A stretch of DNA of 64,000 bases from Glandiceps talaboti (lineage: Eukaryota; Hemichordata; Enteropneusta; Spengelidae): positions 6,827,018 to 6,891,017 of the forward strand of contig NC_135561.1 of the NCBI RefSeq assembly GCF_964340395.1, read 5' to 3'. The notes under the pieces were generated by a model that saw nothing but the letters and a program-made list of their open reading frames with translations, ran no database searches and was not told the origin of the DNA. The position numbers and the translations under genes were made by a program. Each line of letters begins with the position of its first letter. Position 1 is the stretch's first letter. Below are positions 1-35,927 of this stretch, piece after piece.

Positions 1-773
1 CATAAACATTTACACAAAGTACTTTGTTGAAAACATGTTTTTAACCCCCAGTGGGCACTGCCTGGAGAGGGGCTTCAAGTATTCTATAAATTCTGTGCGC
101 CCACTCTCATCTTCCTGGCATGCATGCACCAAGTGATTTCAACCAAACCTGGTACAAAGGTAACATAGCGTGTGAGACATCTAATGTCAATTTGTTTTGT
201 GACTGAATCAAATATGGCCGAATGGCAGCCGTATTTGTTGTATGTGCATTCACCCTCATACCTCAGGCATGCACCAACTGATTTTAACTAAACCTGGCAC
301 AAAGGTAACATACTGTGTGAAGGATTTATGTCACTTTGTTTTGCGACTGAATCAAATATGGCCAAATGGCCATATTTCACAATGTACATCATAAATTTGG
401 AAGTAGCGACACCATTCATGTGCTAACACCCATATTATCAGAGATGAGCATTCTTTTTAGACCTTGACCCATTGACCTTGAAAGTCTTCTCCAAGGTCAA
501 ATAGTCAAATTTGTTTTTTTTTTTATTATTCAAACATTTGATGATGATATTGCAATCATGATACGGATTTTAAGATTTAAGACTTCATATGATACATATG
601 CATATGCCATGTAATTTCAAGATTTTGTCCTGTATAGCAAAATGCTGGCCATATTTATGATAAAAAGCCAATTTTGCCAGTTATCTCCAAAAATTGGATA
701 CATATGGACACCATTCAAGTGTCAACATCCACACTATCAATGGTAAGCTTTCTTTTGATACCTTGACCTGTTG
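1..773. repeat. Degenerate interspersed repeats, no gene
   Basis: No coding exon is visible. A block of about 130 bp (around 115-225) recurs at about 260-375; both contain 'gcatgcaccaa', 'aaacctgg' and 'gactgaatcaaatatggcc'. From about 405 a second motif family begins, with 'gacaccattca' followed by 'ttgacc' and 'aaggtcaaat' segments. It continues beyond the SINE up to about 3.3 kb. This looks like decayed repeat DNA interrupted by a SINE insertion. Confidence 0.6.
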
Positions 774-1136
774 AGTCATGATGGGTGAATGGTTAGCATG
801 GCTGGCTTGGAATCTGCAGGTTGCAGGGTTGAGCCCCGTTGCTGCCATGTGTTTCTGAATGACTAGAGTCCTTGGGCACAATTTGAACAAGGACTGTGCC
901 GCAGTCAACCCAGCTGTATAATTGGGGACCAGGTAGGATAGCAGTTGCAATGTGGATGCTTTAATCCTATGCGCTTATACTAATAGAGGCTGCAATGGAT
1001 TGTATGCTCCCCAGGGAGTTGAGGAAGTATAAAGGGCTGTTGTGCAACCATTGATTCATGCCAGGGTTAATAATTGTGAGCACCTTGACCTCTCGGGAGA
1101 AAAGGCACATTATAAATATGCATTATTACTATTATT
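774..1136 (+). mobile_element. tRNA-derived SINE
   Basis: The 5' part resembles a tRNA gene. An A-box-like 'tggttagcatgg' lies at about 789-800 and a B-box-like 'gggttgagccc' at about 826-836, a spacing normal for an internal RNA polymerase III promoter. An unrelated body follows, and the 3' end is 'cattataaatatgcattatt' plus short TTA repeats, a tail common among animal SINEs. The surrounding repeat array resumes right after it, which supports insertion of a unit of about 360 bp. Family assignment would need a repeat library. Confidence 0.6.
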
Positions 1137-3300
1137 GACCCTTGACTTTGACCTCCATATTCAAGGTCAAATGACAAATTGGTCAATAAATTAGGAAGTT
1201 TTGTATGTAGAAATGCTATTCTAATTTGTACAATAACTGTGTCATACAACACACCAGTTGAGGACTCTCTCTGCCTTCTTGTAACTACAACTACTACTAC
1301 AGGGATTGTTTTAACAAATTATCAGTTGCAAATGTCTGTTGTATCCACGTACTAACCTACAAAAGATAACCATGTAACATACATGTTATAGCACAAACAG
1401 GGTTATGTTGGCATTTCACTCATGGAACACAACTGAACTATAAGGTTCATTAGTGCTGTAGACATGGTGAAGCGGCTCTCTGTGTGTATGTGTACATGTA
1501 TATGTGTGCATATGGTTGTGTCTGTATGTACGTGTGTGTGTGTGTTTATGTATGTGTGTGTGTTTATGTATGTTTGTGTGTTTATGTGTATGTGTGTGTT
1601 TATGTACGTGTGTGTGTGTGTGTGTGTGATAAAAACTAATACTCAGTCACTGGGCCGATTATCATGATATTTGCTGTTATTTTACTTCTAGTTGGGAAAT
1701 TTTTCAAATCAAACTGATTACATCACAAGTGTGTTATTTGGGGAAAAAATTGACAGTATTGTCAAGCCATTTTATTGTTTATTGATATCATGAAAGCATT
1801 AAAATCTTTAATGGGGTAATTAACACATTATTGTATATGCTGGCCAATATTAATCCATCCTCGTTCTTGGTAAAACGGTTTTTGGCACAACTGAGCTCTA
1901 CAGTTCATGTCTGTCCATCTGTCTGTCTTTTATCAGCCCACAATTGGTACAGTCCAGAGGGGGCTATAGGAATGACCCATGTCCATCCGTCTGTGTGCAT
2001 GTATCCGTCCGACTGTGGTCAGCCATATGGTCAGCCATATCTCTAACATCCATGACTCTATTTCGACCAAACCTAGCACATATGTCAAATACTATAGAGT
2101 ACATAAGCACATCACTTTAATAGTTTCTCAATTTTGACCGTTATGGCAAAATGGTGGCCATATTTGTGGTGAAAATGCACATTTTGCGTCATACCTCAAA
2201 TGTTTAGTTATCAATGATGAGCTTTCAAATGAAATCTTGATTTTTGACATCACTATTGTTCAAGGTCAAGTAGCCAAAATTTGTCTTCCAACTATAATAC
2301 AAGAGCTTGAATACACAGTGACTCTATTCAAGTGTCTACACCCATATTATCATAGGTAAGCATCTTTTTGATACTTTGACTATGACCTTCATCTTCAAGA
2401 TCAAATGTGACATTTTTCCATAACTGGAAGTTTTGTACCTAGAGACACCATTTAAATGTCTGCATTGTGTTTAAAGAAGCAAATTTTCAAGTCAAACACT
2501 TACTTTTGACATTGACCTTAATATTTAAGGTCAACTTGACAGTAGTTTTGTTCATATAGTCATTCAATTGTCTACACAAATATTACCAGGGATAAGTTTT
2601 AAGCCACAGTGGGCACCACCTGGAGGGGTATTACATTGGGTTCCGTGTGTCCATTCACCCTCATATTTCTGGCCCCATTCGATAGATACAGACACCATTC
2701 AAGTGTCTACCCTACAGTATCAATTGAGACCTTGACCTTTGACCTTGAAGATTTTCCAGTCGAAACAACCCAAATTTGTGTTCGTGTGATGACTCAAGCA
2801 GTTGACTACACAGAAGACTCAATTTAAGTGTCTACATTTGCATTATTTGAGGTAGGCTGTTTGTACCTTGCGCTTGACTTTGACCTCCATATTCAAGGTC
2901 AAATGGAGAAGTAGACACCATTCAAGTGTCTGCATCTATGTTTATAGAGGTTACCTTTCAAACGGAATTCTAAAGTTGTGACATTGACCTTCATCTTCAA
3001 GGTCAGTAGTAAATTGTATATATTTTGAAGTGTCATCCTAAGAGACACCATTCAAATGACCCTACAGCCGCATTGTTAGAGGCAAGGTTACTATTCAGAC
3101 AAACATATGATTATAACCTTTATTTACAAGGTCAAGCTTCAATTTATACAGAATAACTTTGCCATACAGCAAACAAATTGGAGGCTATGTCTGCAATGAA
3201 GGCTTGATGATACACTAATGCATGATCTTGACCTCTGTATTCAAGATCAATTAGTTACACAGTCGTAGAAACAGAACATTGCAGAAATGATTACACATGG
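1137..3300. repeat. Divergent repeat array with recurring AAGGTCA motifs
   Basis: Units contain 'gacaccattcaagtgtct'-like segments (about 2320, 2440, 2690, 2815, 2916, 3044, and 708 upstream). These alternate with 'cttgacc' and 'tcaaggtcaa' segments (about 1160, 2258, 2395, 2522, 2893, 2995, 3126). Spacing is roughly 100-180 bp and the copies are strongly diverged. No open frame has coding character; short frames here are chance. Confidence 0.55.
1420..1635 (+). repeat. Element I head hairpin plus TG-rich microsatellite
   Basis: The segment starts with an imperfect hairpin, 'aacacaactgaac' then 'ggttcattagtgct'. The same arrangement is seen at 3538 and, reversed, at 25722. It runs into about 150 bp of TG/TATG microsatellite and then 'aaaactaatactcagtcactgg', which resembles the start of the Element I body. 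Another partial head occurs near 1883 ('ggcacaactgagctctacag' followed by TCTG repeats). Confidence 0.5.
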
Positions 3301-3537
3301 GTTCGATGGTTTTAATGGCTTCAACTGTTTACTTTCTTACTGATAAGTAACATAAGTACATATCTGAACTTACATCCCAACTGTGCCCAGCATAGTTGTT
3401 TACTACCAGTATGCATATAAAATTGTCTTGAGTATGTGTTAAAAATGTCAATTACCATGTGTGAAATGCCAAGGGTGGAATACTTTATAGTGTCACTGTG
3501 TCACTAAGGAGGGGAATATACTTCAGAGTGTCAGATT

Positions 3538-3592
3538 TTAGCACAACTGAACTGATAAGGTTCAGTAGTGCTATACATGTAGGCATAGCAAA

Positions 3593-3640
<48 letters not shown>

Positions 3641-4625
3641 GTCTTAAAGTCAAAAACTTAAATTTAAACCTAAAGTCAAAAACCGCTGGACCGATTACCA
3701 TGATATTTAGTGGTTGTATTACCTTAGGTGTCTAGTTGAGAAGTTGTTCAAATCAAAATAATCTTGCCACCCGTGTGTGATTTGGGTAGAAAAATGTGAT
3801 TTTTGGTCAAACTCAAAAAGTGCTGGACAGATTAGTCTGAAATTTGGTGGGAACATTCTTAGGGGTGTTTAGATTAAGAATTGATCATGACATGAGGATC
3901 CCATCAGTGATGTGCAAATTAAGTGTAAAATTGTGTCTTTTTGGTCAAAAATCTTTAATTCCAAAACTACTAAGTTTATTGGTGGGAACATTTTAGTGGT
4001 ATTTATATTAAGAATTGTTCATAACATGATGATCCAATCTATGATATGGAAATTAGCACTAAAAATGTATCTTTTTGGTCAAAAATCTATAATTCCAGCA
4101 CTACCAAGCAGATTGTCGCAGAAATTTAATTTGGATGCACCTGGAGATGTGTAGATAATGGTGTGTTCACAATGTGAAGATCTCATCAGCAATATGCAAA
4201 TTAGGGGTACAAATGTAAATTTTCGTCAAAAACTTATATCTTGAAACTGCATGGTGAATGGGGTTGAAACATGGTGGGGATGTTTCTGGAGGTGTTTTTC
4301 TGTCGTTATTGTTGAAAAGATTTTGACACCATTGGTCCTTGCAACCATGACCATGCCCTTAGCAACAGTGAAATGATAATGCATATTACAAAGATAACAA
4401 CAGGGATGGGTAGGTAAGTGAATAAATATCCAAAAAATGTATGCAAATATGCCTAGCAACAGTACCACGCCCATAGCAATTGCTAAATGATGGTTTATAT
4501 TGGAAAGATGAAGTTGGAAAGGGTAGGCAAATTAATAAAGATTACAAAAATGCCTAATAAGAACACATCCATACCAACAGCAAACTACAGTTGTGCTACA
4601 GTATCATTGGTGATGTGTTTCTCAT
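3538..4625 (+). mobile_element. Element I copy (hairpin-headed, microsatellite-bearing repeat)
   Basis: It begins with the hairpin 'agcacaactgaac...gttcagtagtgct' and a (TCTG)n run at about 3597-3640. Tandem-like segments follow, with 'gctggaccgattaccatgat', 'ggtgggaacattctta' and 'ttttggtcaaaaat'. It ends near 'cagttgtgctacagtatcattgg'. The same series in reverse order and strand forms the insertion at 24330-25722. There is no transposase, so it is nonautonomous. Head hairpin, microsatellite and internal tandem core recall the Helitron-related pearl/HINE elements of marine invertebrates; that assignment is inference. Confidence 0.55.
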
Positions 4626-5979
4626 ACTACTTGGTGTGATATATGTAGTTTTCTTCAATAATTTCTACCTTTCTTTTTTTCTCCTTTCAAATGTCATTTT
4701 AAAAATGATTTCTGTATGACAAAACCTATGTACTGTTTCGCTGATACGCATATACACACATGTATGCACGTGCACGCACACACACACACACCCAGACATT
4801 TATAACAGATCAAATTTTTTCATTTTTTTTCATTAAAACAGATTATTTGTGATGTTAGAATCGAATATAAAGTGAGGAGAAATGGTATGTTGACGTATTG
4901 GGACAGAAAGATTGAAATATTTTTAATGTCAAACAGTGACTTTTATTAGTTTGAGATTTTAGGTAATTAATTTATGTCAACGTGTAAGTATGTGTGAATG
5001 ATGTGTTAAAGGAAAGGTTGTATATCCATATAGTTTAACTAATGCCAGGTTTACCATGATACCTGGTGGTATCCACCTTGGTTGTATATACGGTAGTGCT
5101 TTTATTTTCATCATGTTTAACCAGGAGTGCTTACGTCTGTATGGGTGTCATTTCTGTTGCTACAAATTGGATGTTTGATTTAACTTATGAATAAAAGTCT
5201 GTGATTATACTGTGTGTTTGCTGTTGCTGCTTTAATTCCCCCCCCCCCCCACCGACTCAGATGTACCAACTCAACTGGAAAGACTTCCTACTCAGAGGTA
5301 CTCGACATGGCGCCCTCACATATTGGCCAACCCTTTGTAGATGGACTTGTAAGGGCGCCCTCTAATTTTGCCTGGTGCATTTTACGCTCCTCAGTGTCAG
5401 CCAGTTTTAGCTGTAATAATTGTAGCGTTAATTTTTTGGTTTTGAGGTTTGATTTTTTTTTTTTTAGCTTACTCAGGGTTTGCACTACTTTGTCCTACCC
5501 AGAGTTTTAAAAAGGTACAATCTACCATCATCCTGCAAGGCTTCAATTGAACATTATCCTACTACCAGTTTCTCATCACTCGTTCCTCCTTTTCCCCTTT
5601 CTCCTACCAATTTTCTCTCCCGTTGTACCTTTACCCCCATCTCCCCCACGTACTCCATTTCCCAATGCATCAACTATCCCTGCCATTATTCCCTTCTCCC
5701 ATCAATTATTCCCATTCCTGTGTAGTTCTAACACCACCTCTCCCAACAATACTTCCTCCATATATACCATTCCTACAATTGCTTCTCCATGTTATTCCAT
5801 AGTTCCACCTTCTGCAGTCTATCCGATGATTAATTCCAGGTGTACGACAGTTCAAGTATGGCGTATGTATGACGATAATCCGTTGCTATGGTAACTAACC
5901 TAACAAACCCCTTTGCACTTGGATGTTCATTACTAATACAATAAATGTGATAAAAACAACTGATAAATTATGTTCGAAC
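4626..5979. other. Intergenic, no gene seen
   Basis: It holds a short CA run (about 4768-4790), a poly-C run (about 5239) and a pair of 'gcgccctc' motifs at 5310 and 5352. A CT-rich stretch at 5560-5830 gives overlapping Pro/Ser-rich frames without splice or start context. Those frames look like base-composition artefacts. Confidence 0.5.
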
Positions 5980-5985
5980 TTTATT
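5980..5985 (-). other. Polyadenylation signal AATAAA for the serine protease gene
   Basis: 'tttatt' on the plus strand is AATAAA on the minus strand, 141 bases beyond the stop codon at 6126. It is the first canonical signal downstream. Confidence 0.55.
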
Positions 5986-6125
5986 ATAAGAATCGTATAA
6001 TATTCACAGATATGTGTATGATTAAATTTCATCCCAAATGTACCCTCCACATTACATTAATTTCAATTCCCCAGTAAATGTAGATCCATCACTTTAATTC
6101 CCCTGTAAGTTTAGACTTTGGCATC

Positions 6126-10034
<3,909 letters not shown>

Positions 10035-10091
10035 CCTTTCGATATGTGTCACAACGTAAAATGTGCAAAATATCAACTTGGTGTACGTTTG

Positions 10092-10099
10092 TTTAAATA
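10092..10099 (-). promoter_or_regulatory. Possible TATA-like box of the serine protease gene
   Basis: TATTTAAA on the minus strand, about 58 bases upstream of the start codon. This would allow a short 5' untranslated leader. No experimental support; AT-rich context makes chance occurrence likely. Confidence 0.25.
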
Positions 10100-13000
10100 T
10101 TATGGTTTTCTCAGTACGTTTCCCAGTTTCATTGACCTAAGGGGCTCGATCGCATCGATCTAAGGGGCACAGTAACTAGGAGACCTGCAAGGTTATCGGT
10201 CTTCTTTGATATCACGAAACGATGTGCAATTGGTTTGAAAACGATGACACCTGCTGCTTGCGCGAATTAGTCACAATGGTTGGGCCCAATCCCAGCAATG
10301 TACAAAATTAATGTATATAGAAAGTCGTGTGTGTGTTTCAGCCTGTTTTGCACCCAAAAGAAGTGAAGACCCCCCCCCCGTGTAAACCTCAGAATGATAA
10401 AAAGCTATAAAAGCTATAAAAAAAATACAAAAATACAACAACTTTATTATTGCAGCTAAAGCTGTTTCGTCAGTAGTTTTTGGTAAAACGAAATGATAGC
10501 ATGGAGATTGCACATCGTACATAGAACTTGCATGCGTAGTCATTGTACCGCAATGCATCCTTGTGTAAAACCACCAAAAAAACATCGCTTAGTGTATAGG
10601 ACATGCATGCGTACTAGTCATTGAGTCGCTATGCTGCCACTTGTGGGCGCTGTGCAAGCTATTAAACAAAAAATGTATGTGCATAAAATAAACCATAAAC
10701 AAATAGCTATAAATATACATTCAAATATAACATAAACTCTGTCTCTTGATACATCCAATACATATGGTATGGCGTCACAACACTGCACCATGGGCACCTT
10801 TAAGCAGCAGTTATTTGTTAGAAAATTGACTTCTCACTATTGCACGCCATGAGTTGCATTGTGTCATCTTGTGGTACAAAAACTTGCATGTGTAGCTGTA
10901 CATGTAAAACATAAGAAATGAAATACCTTAACATTTACTGGCTCTAAAATATGTTCCTCCATTGACCTGAACATGTTAAATTGTGCACGATGCAAAGTAA
11001 TGAGGAAAATTAGATTTTACATCTCCTCTGGAATATCTAGTATCCACATTGAGTGACTATACTGAGAGTAACATTTTGTCAGCAGATCATAATGTTACAT
11101 TTCCTTGGTATTAGAGTGTATTTATTTTCAAGGCTATCATGTTGCAAGCAATATACTGGACAACATAGCCAGAAGTAAGTAAATTGAATTAGTAATCTAG
11201 TTTAGAAACTGCTGTAGTACAGAAAACATTTTTATGACATTTTTAATTTCTATTTTGAAACCAATGACATTTATCACATTTCATTATTCAAAACCTTTCA
11301 AAATTATCAGCGTGGTAAATGAATGGGTGGGGGGGGGGAGGGGGTTGGAGTTTTGAGTCGGTGCCATGATTAAACTGAACAATTATGAACAGGACAAACA
11401 AGTGCCTTGAGGAGTGCAAACGTGTACATTTATGGAAAGCCGCAGTTGTGTTAAGTCTAAAGAAAACAATATATAGACTATATGATGTGAACATATCTTT
11501 ATATGATGTAAACAATTCATTATATGATGCAAGTATATCATTATGTGTGACAGTTACGGACATGGGTTTACAAGTATATTAACTCCATTTATAATATTGT
11601 ACTTGATAATTAGCTGAATTAATAAATATTAATAGTTCACTCAATCTGAAAGATATCCTAGAACTTTTGGTTACTAAACCATGAATATTTTGTACGTCCG
11701 TGAACAGACAATCATACTTTTCATAGGGTTCCTATCTAAAGAGCTTTATACATGTGAAGCAACGGATTTGGGATAGCAATTTACCAGATACACTTAAAAT
11801 TACTGAAAATGTAACATGTAAAATTAACTGTGTAGTGTGCGGTATTATGCTTTGAGAATAGTGTCTTTTGCAAGAACAAAAATAGTGTTTCTTGTCAACA
11901 GATGGGGGGGGGGGGGTCATTGTGTTTTTTTTATTTGTCAGAGGGGGTTGGATTGTTTTGTGAATGATTTGCAGGGGGGTCACTATTTTTAAGTACAACA
12001 TGAACAAAAAGTCACCGGCCCACCCCCGGCCGTAAAAACTGATCACCCCCTAAAACAACTTTTTTGTATTTGTTGCCTGAGTTGTAAACTTTCATCGCTA
12101 CTAAATGTCAGAGTAGTTTGAAATTAGTATTAACAATCCATGGACGACGTGATGTGTGTTATATTGATACACTTAAAGCTTTCTCTAACTACAATGCAAG
12201 TTAACGTGCTTTGATAGAGTTTGCCAAATATAGTCAACGGTACGGTTGGAGAAAGGAAAGTTATCTTTGAAATTGTAAAATTGTGTTAAACCACATTTAT
12301 CACTGAACAAAGATCGAAGTTACCTTGCCTACCTCCTTTTGATATTTATAGGGGAATATACAGCCCGACATTGTATGAGAATGTATATAATTGGTTATGT
12401 GTACTGAATAAATAAATAAAGGTACGTCATCGGTGGTGAGTAGGCTGCATCTGAAATTCGGCGCCCTCAACGGCGATCATGATTTAAACCTCCCACTACA
12501 GTACAATTCTCAGACCACCACTGATTAATATATTATACAATGTATAATTATTGGTATTTAAAAAAAAATTCAGTGAGTATATTGTGGTTGTCTGATCGAA
12601 AAAAACAGACACTATAGTTACAATCTAGTCCAGCTTTAACATGGTGATAGATTCAAAACCGATACAATGTCTTTTTTTATAAGTATTAATTGATAATTTT
12701 TTTAGTGAATATATCTTTGGTTTCTTGAAGAAAAAAAATATCGCAATTGTAGCTGGTGTTGGTTTAACTGAAATTCATAATCATGTGTCCTTGCAATGAA
12801 AATAAGAGACATAGGGACAAACCATAGAGTAGTATAACAGGGCTGTATTTATTAAAATATCTATTTGAATACCTACAATTATATAAATAACACATTTCAT
12901 ATTAAAACGCTCTTACATTACTACCATAAAATCATTCAGGTTTAAAAAGTCATTATAATATTAAAACATGCAAATTACAGTCACTCACGTCATAATTCAT

Positions 13001-13763
13001 TTTGACAGACCCTGATTTTTCCCTTAGAAATAAACTCTTGAATAGAGAAATACAGTCAATTCATTTCTAATTTTAAATTATCTTTGTCTTCTTACAGTAA
13101 ATGATGACATCTCTCTGATTATAACAGTTTAATGTCCCTAATCCACAGATAAATGTTTTCTTACTCTGAACTCAAACTTGGTATAAAGATACACACATTC
13201 TAATTCATAAATGATCTAAAATAGTGTCATGGAAGTCCCCCCTATGCAATAAACTACTCTAACAACACCTGGGGTAGTCTGTAAGGTACACTGTGATGAA
13301 GCGCCCTCACACGTCAAGAGAGGAGGCCGGTGAAGGTGGAATGACGCTACGTATCTCACAGTCTACACAGGGAGACAATTGTAACATACTCATAGAACTG
13401 CATGCAACTATGTTAACATCATGTTACAATAGTTCCGCCGAGGTTTATGTAAATATTTTCACTTGAGTTAATAACTCAGCTTGAGCCACTTTAAGCTTGC
13501 AGTTATATTATTATTTTCCAATATCTTATTTCATTCATTTGGAAAATGCTTGTGGCATAAAGGTCGCCATTTACTCCTCTTGAATTTTAAATAACTAGGC
13601 TCCTGAGAAACTGAATAAAGGAAATCATTGGGGAATAAACTACAACAATAAAAAGTTAACATTTCAATAATATATGTCATTATAAATATATATCAAAATC
13701 CATTCAAGTTGACTTTGTATCAAAATCCGTTCGTTGTTATTCCATCACTAAAATCCATTGGCT
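10100..13763. other. Intergenic, no gene seen
   Basis: This 3.7 kb separates the protease 5' end from the acyltransferase 3' end. It contains poly-C/poly-G runs (10371, 11331, 11905), four imperfect 'tatatgatg' units at about 11478-11545, and one copy of a palindromic 'gcgccctcac' repeat at 13277-13366. No exon with splice signals and family similarity was found. Confidence 0.5.
13277..13366. repeat. Short palindromic dispersed repeat (about 90 bp), copy 1
   Basis: It starts 'gtctgtaaggtaca' and ends 'gtatctcacagtctac', with 'gcgccctcac' near the left and 'ggccggtgaagg' near the right. Related copies lie at 35928-36016, 36281-36380 and 62023-62105. Terminal inverted similarity and small size suggest a MITE-like or foldback unit. 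Confidence 0.55.
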
Positions 13764-32890
<19,127 letters not shown>

Positions 32891-33850
32891 CTTGCTACAG
32901 TACAGGTTGCCACGGTGTATGATCGGCTGGTGTGTAGTCTTGTACCCAGGTGAATGAGGTGATTAGTCTTGCTGCTAGACGTTCGGGCTTTCTTTCGATA
33001 CTATAAGCGAACGAAGTTCGTAGTGAGGGCTTTCCCGAACAGTCTAGCTAATGTCATTTTCAGACTGGACATTCCATTGAGATTAGTGGGTTGGGCCATG
33101 TATGCATATATATACTTTAATATATTCAATCTCTGCATGCAGGTGTTGACAAACGTAACACATTTATGTCATTACTATGTTTTATCAGTTTATGGTAATT
33201 GTGTTTGATGAGTGTGTAGACGTTGTCATTCACACATTTTGTGATTATTTTGTGTGTAGACGTTGTCATTCACGCATTGGTGGTTATTTTTATAAGCCCC
33301 TCCTTAAGATGAATATGCATGAAAAATTAGCTATTGTCCTCTGTTTGTGCTTGTCGCTAATACGGTTCTCTGATTGGCAGTTATTTATATCCTGATGACA
33401 TTTGCTAGACCTCGGATGTTCCATCCTCGATAGCGATGTTCGGGCGTGTGTCGTATTCTATCGGAAGAACATCCGAGGTCTAGCAGATAGACTATGAGGT
33501 GATGTGTTTGTCCGCCTTATAATTGCACTACCATTACTAGTACTAATCTACAAGTCTAGGCGGCTATTAACTCACACAGTCAGTGTACTAGTATTTCCTA
33601 TTTGAAAAGAATCGGCACTGTGCTGTCACTTGCTGTTACACCACCCCTCTGATTTCCATCGATCAGTATACTTTGCTTCAAATCAAATACAGACAACCTT
33701 GCTGAAATGACGTTTTGTTGACATGTGAGCCTATTTTGAACACCTTGACCAAAATTCGTAATGATTATTGGTGAGTAAAGAGAACCAACCACCTCGGCTC
33801 GGTGCATTCATGGGGCGGGTGTTTAGGAGTGTGAGACCCCGGGTAGTGCG
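32891..33850. other. Upstream region of the acyltransferase gene, no other gene seen
   Basis: It would hold the promoter. No clear TATA box is placed by eye. An inverted repeat of about 20 bases occurs at 33402-33485. Confidence 0.35.
33402..33485. repeat. Hairpin with about 20-base arms
   Basis: 'tgctagacctcggatgttc' at the left is complementary to 'gaacatccgaggtctagca' at the right, with a loop of about 45 bases. Confidence 0.8.
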
Positions 33851-33851
33851 G

Positions 33852-35239
33852 GGGGGGGGGGGCATATGGCAGATTTTTGGGTTTCGTGTGAAATTCATGT
33901 TAATTTTTGCCAACATATCTCATCGTGTTCCCCATCATCTGAGCAATTAAAAAATACATGTTGGCAATTTTATTTCAATATTAAGGGTAATTTTTGCATC
34001 AATTTAATAAATTATGTAAAATCATGTTTTTTCTGTATATTGATGGCAAATTAAAATATGTGAACTGTACGATTGCAGAACAGTAAGGGGTCTATAAAAG
34101 CCTCAATGGTTACCTTCTCCACGGGTACATACATGGTAAAAAAAATAAAGTCACTCATTTATTGCATAGAACGACCCTTGCCAAATTATATGTCCTTTTG
34201 ACCAATTTCGGCGTATTGGTGTAACTTGTTATCAAGTGTACATACACACATTAAACATATTCCTGTTCAGATCTGGCATCTGGTTTTAATACGTATCTAC
34301 ACATGTAGTATTGAATCCTGGACAGGTACATTCTACACAGGATATAGAGTCCAAGTTTAGGTCTACACAAAATTTGAAATTTTACCTCTCAATATTAGCA
34401 TACAAGTTACATAAATTCGACCTCCTGCAAATATTAGATAGAAAAGAAACATCACTCAGTAAAACACCTTAAAAATACTTCAGAATGTTTTACCCCCACT
34501 TTTGACCAATTGAGATACTTTCTAGAGCAATGGAAAAAGTCAATATGGCAGCTACTTTAGAACGTTTTTGTTATTTGTTCTGTATGCAGTTCTCCCTCTA
34601 TGTTCTGTAGAAATATCATGTTAAAAAGTAAATGAATCGTTGTTAAAGGCATTTCATGAGTGCTTATTAATTTCCCACTTTGCAATGGTGTCAAAATGAG
34701 ATAGACTTAGTCATCAAGTTGGCATGCGACTACTTATTCCCAGCAATTAAGGTTATTTGTGTATGAGAATTACCAAAGTTGTAGAAGGGTATATTCCATG
34801 TTATTTTCTTTGAATACTAAAACACGTGGAATGATAGCTAACAGTGTAATACAATTTGATTTAAGATACTATTTTCTGGTGGGTTGGTGGTTGGGGTTGG
34901 GTGGTACATTAAAATGTGTCTCTGCTGTTACTTTCAACCTTTTTTCATCACTGGCCAAGAGGAAGTTCGTTGCGTAATCGAATGTAAGAGTGACTTCACG
35001 CTGAATAACTATACTAAATATGTATATATTCATATTGTTCCTTTGAAATATTATAAAAGATATTATTCAGATACTGAATTTATTTCATACTACATTGTCC
35101 TTTATTCTGTTTTATATTAGAATTTCGATGAAATAACGTAATCAAATGTAACAGCGGAGAACATGTCTATTCATGTTGTTCCCTTGAATTGACATGTAAC
35201 TCCAGCCAAATAGCTATACTAGTAGAAACGTAGACAATG
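33852..35239. mobile_element. Element II copy B, truncated and inverted relative to copy A
   Basis: It starts with the terminal repeat after a poly-G run ('ggcatatggcagatt') and proceeds through 'catcatctgagcaatt', 'ttggtgtaacttgttatc' and 'ggttggggttgggtgg' to 'gctatactagtagaaacg', where similarity to copy A stops. Relative to A it lacks the LINE-containing segment and the Element I insertion, so it preserves the empty site at about 34565. Confidence 0.65.
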
Positions 35240-35259
35240 CAATGCAATACAATGCAATG

Positions 35260-35463
35260 AAATCCGATGTAGATGTCGGCTAATCGTTCATTGCTATTTT
35301 ACCTTCGTTATTTTGCCTGAATTGACCTTCGTGGTACATGTTTACGTTTTTATCCTGATCGCGAGGCGATCGTAAACATAAAACATGTACCACGAAGGTC
35401 AATTCAGGCAAAATAACGAAGGTAAAATAGCAATGAACGATAGCCGACATCTACATCGGATTT
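35260..35463. repeat. Near-perfect foldback palindrome with about 90-bp arms
   Basis: The left arm (35260-35350: 'aatccgatgtagatgtcggc', 'attttgcctgaattgacctt', 'cgtggtacatgtttacg') is complementary to 35372-35463. The centre is 'atcctgatcgcgaggcgatc'. Mismatches are very few, so it is recent or conserved. It sits exactly where Element II copy B stops matching copy A. Confidence 0.85.
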
Positions 35464-35516
35464 TAATCAGATTTGATAGAAATCAATTCTTGTTTTTTTC
35501 CATGGCCCCCATATAA

Positions 35517-35527
35517 ACATACATACA

Positions 35528-35559
<32 letters not shown>

Positions 35560-35695
35560 CATACATACACACACATATAATACGATACAACACAATACAA
35601 CACAACACAATACAACGCAACGCAACGCAACACAACACAACACAACACAACACAACACAACACAACACAACACAACACAATACAACACAAAACAA
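35517..35695. repeat. (ACAT)n followed by compound pentanucleotide (ACACA/ACGCA) microsatellite
   Basis: ATAC repeats at 35517-35570 are followed by 'caaca'-type pentamers containing a short block of 'gcaac' units. Confidence 0.9.
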
Positions 35696-35927
35696 GTTTT
35701 TGTTGTAAAGAAAATAGTAATAAACGAAGTCTCGGCGATACCTGATTTTTATTTGCAAATCACACCCACTTTTTGACTTGTAAAAAGTTTAAAAGTTAAA
35801 GATCGTGTCACCAATACTTTTTCAACTCAAAAAGGAATATATCTCCATAAGTACTACATAACACAGATAGCAACTTTGATAACAATGATGAAACATTTAC
35901 ATGTACATGAAGCTAACTTTACAATAG

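Noticed and set aside
810-850. A functional tRNA gene
   Set aside because: The tRNA-like part lacks a complete cloverleaf and continues into a SINE body.
5214-5894. Pro/Ser-rich overlapping frames
   Set aside because: CT-rich low-complexity sequence with overlapping open frames, no splice consensus and no recognisable motif.
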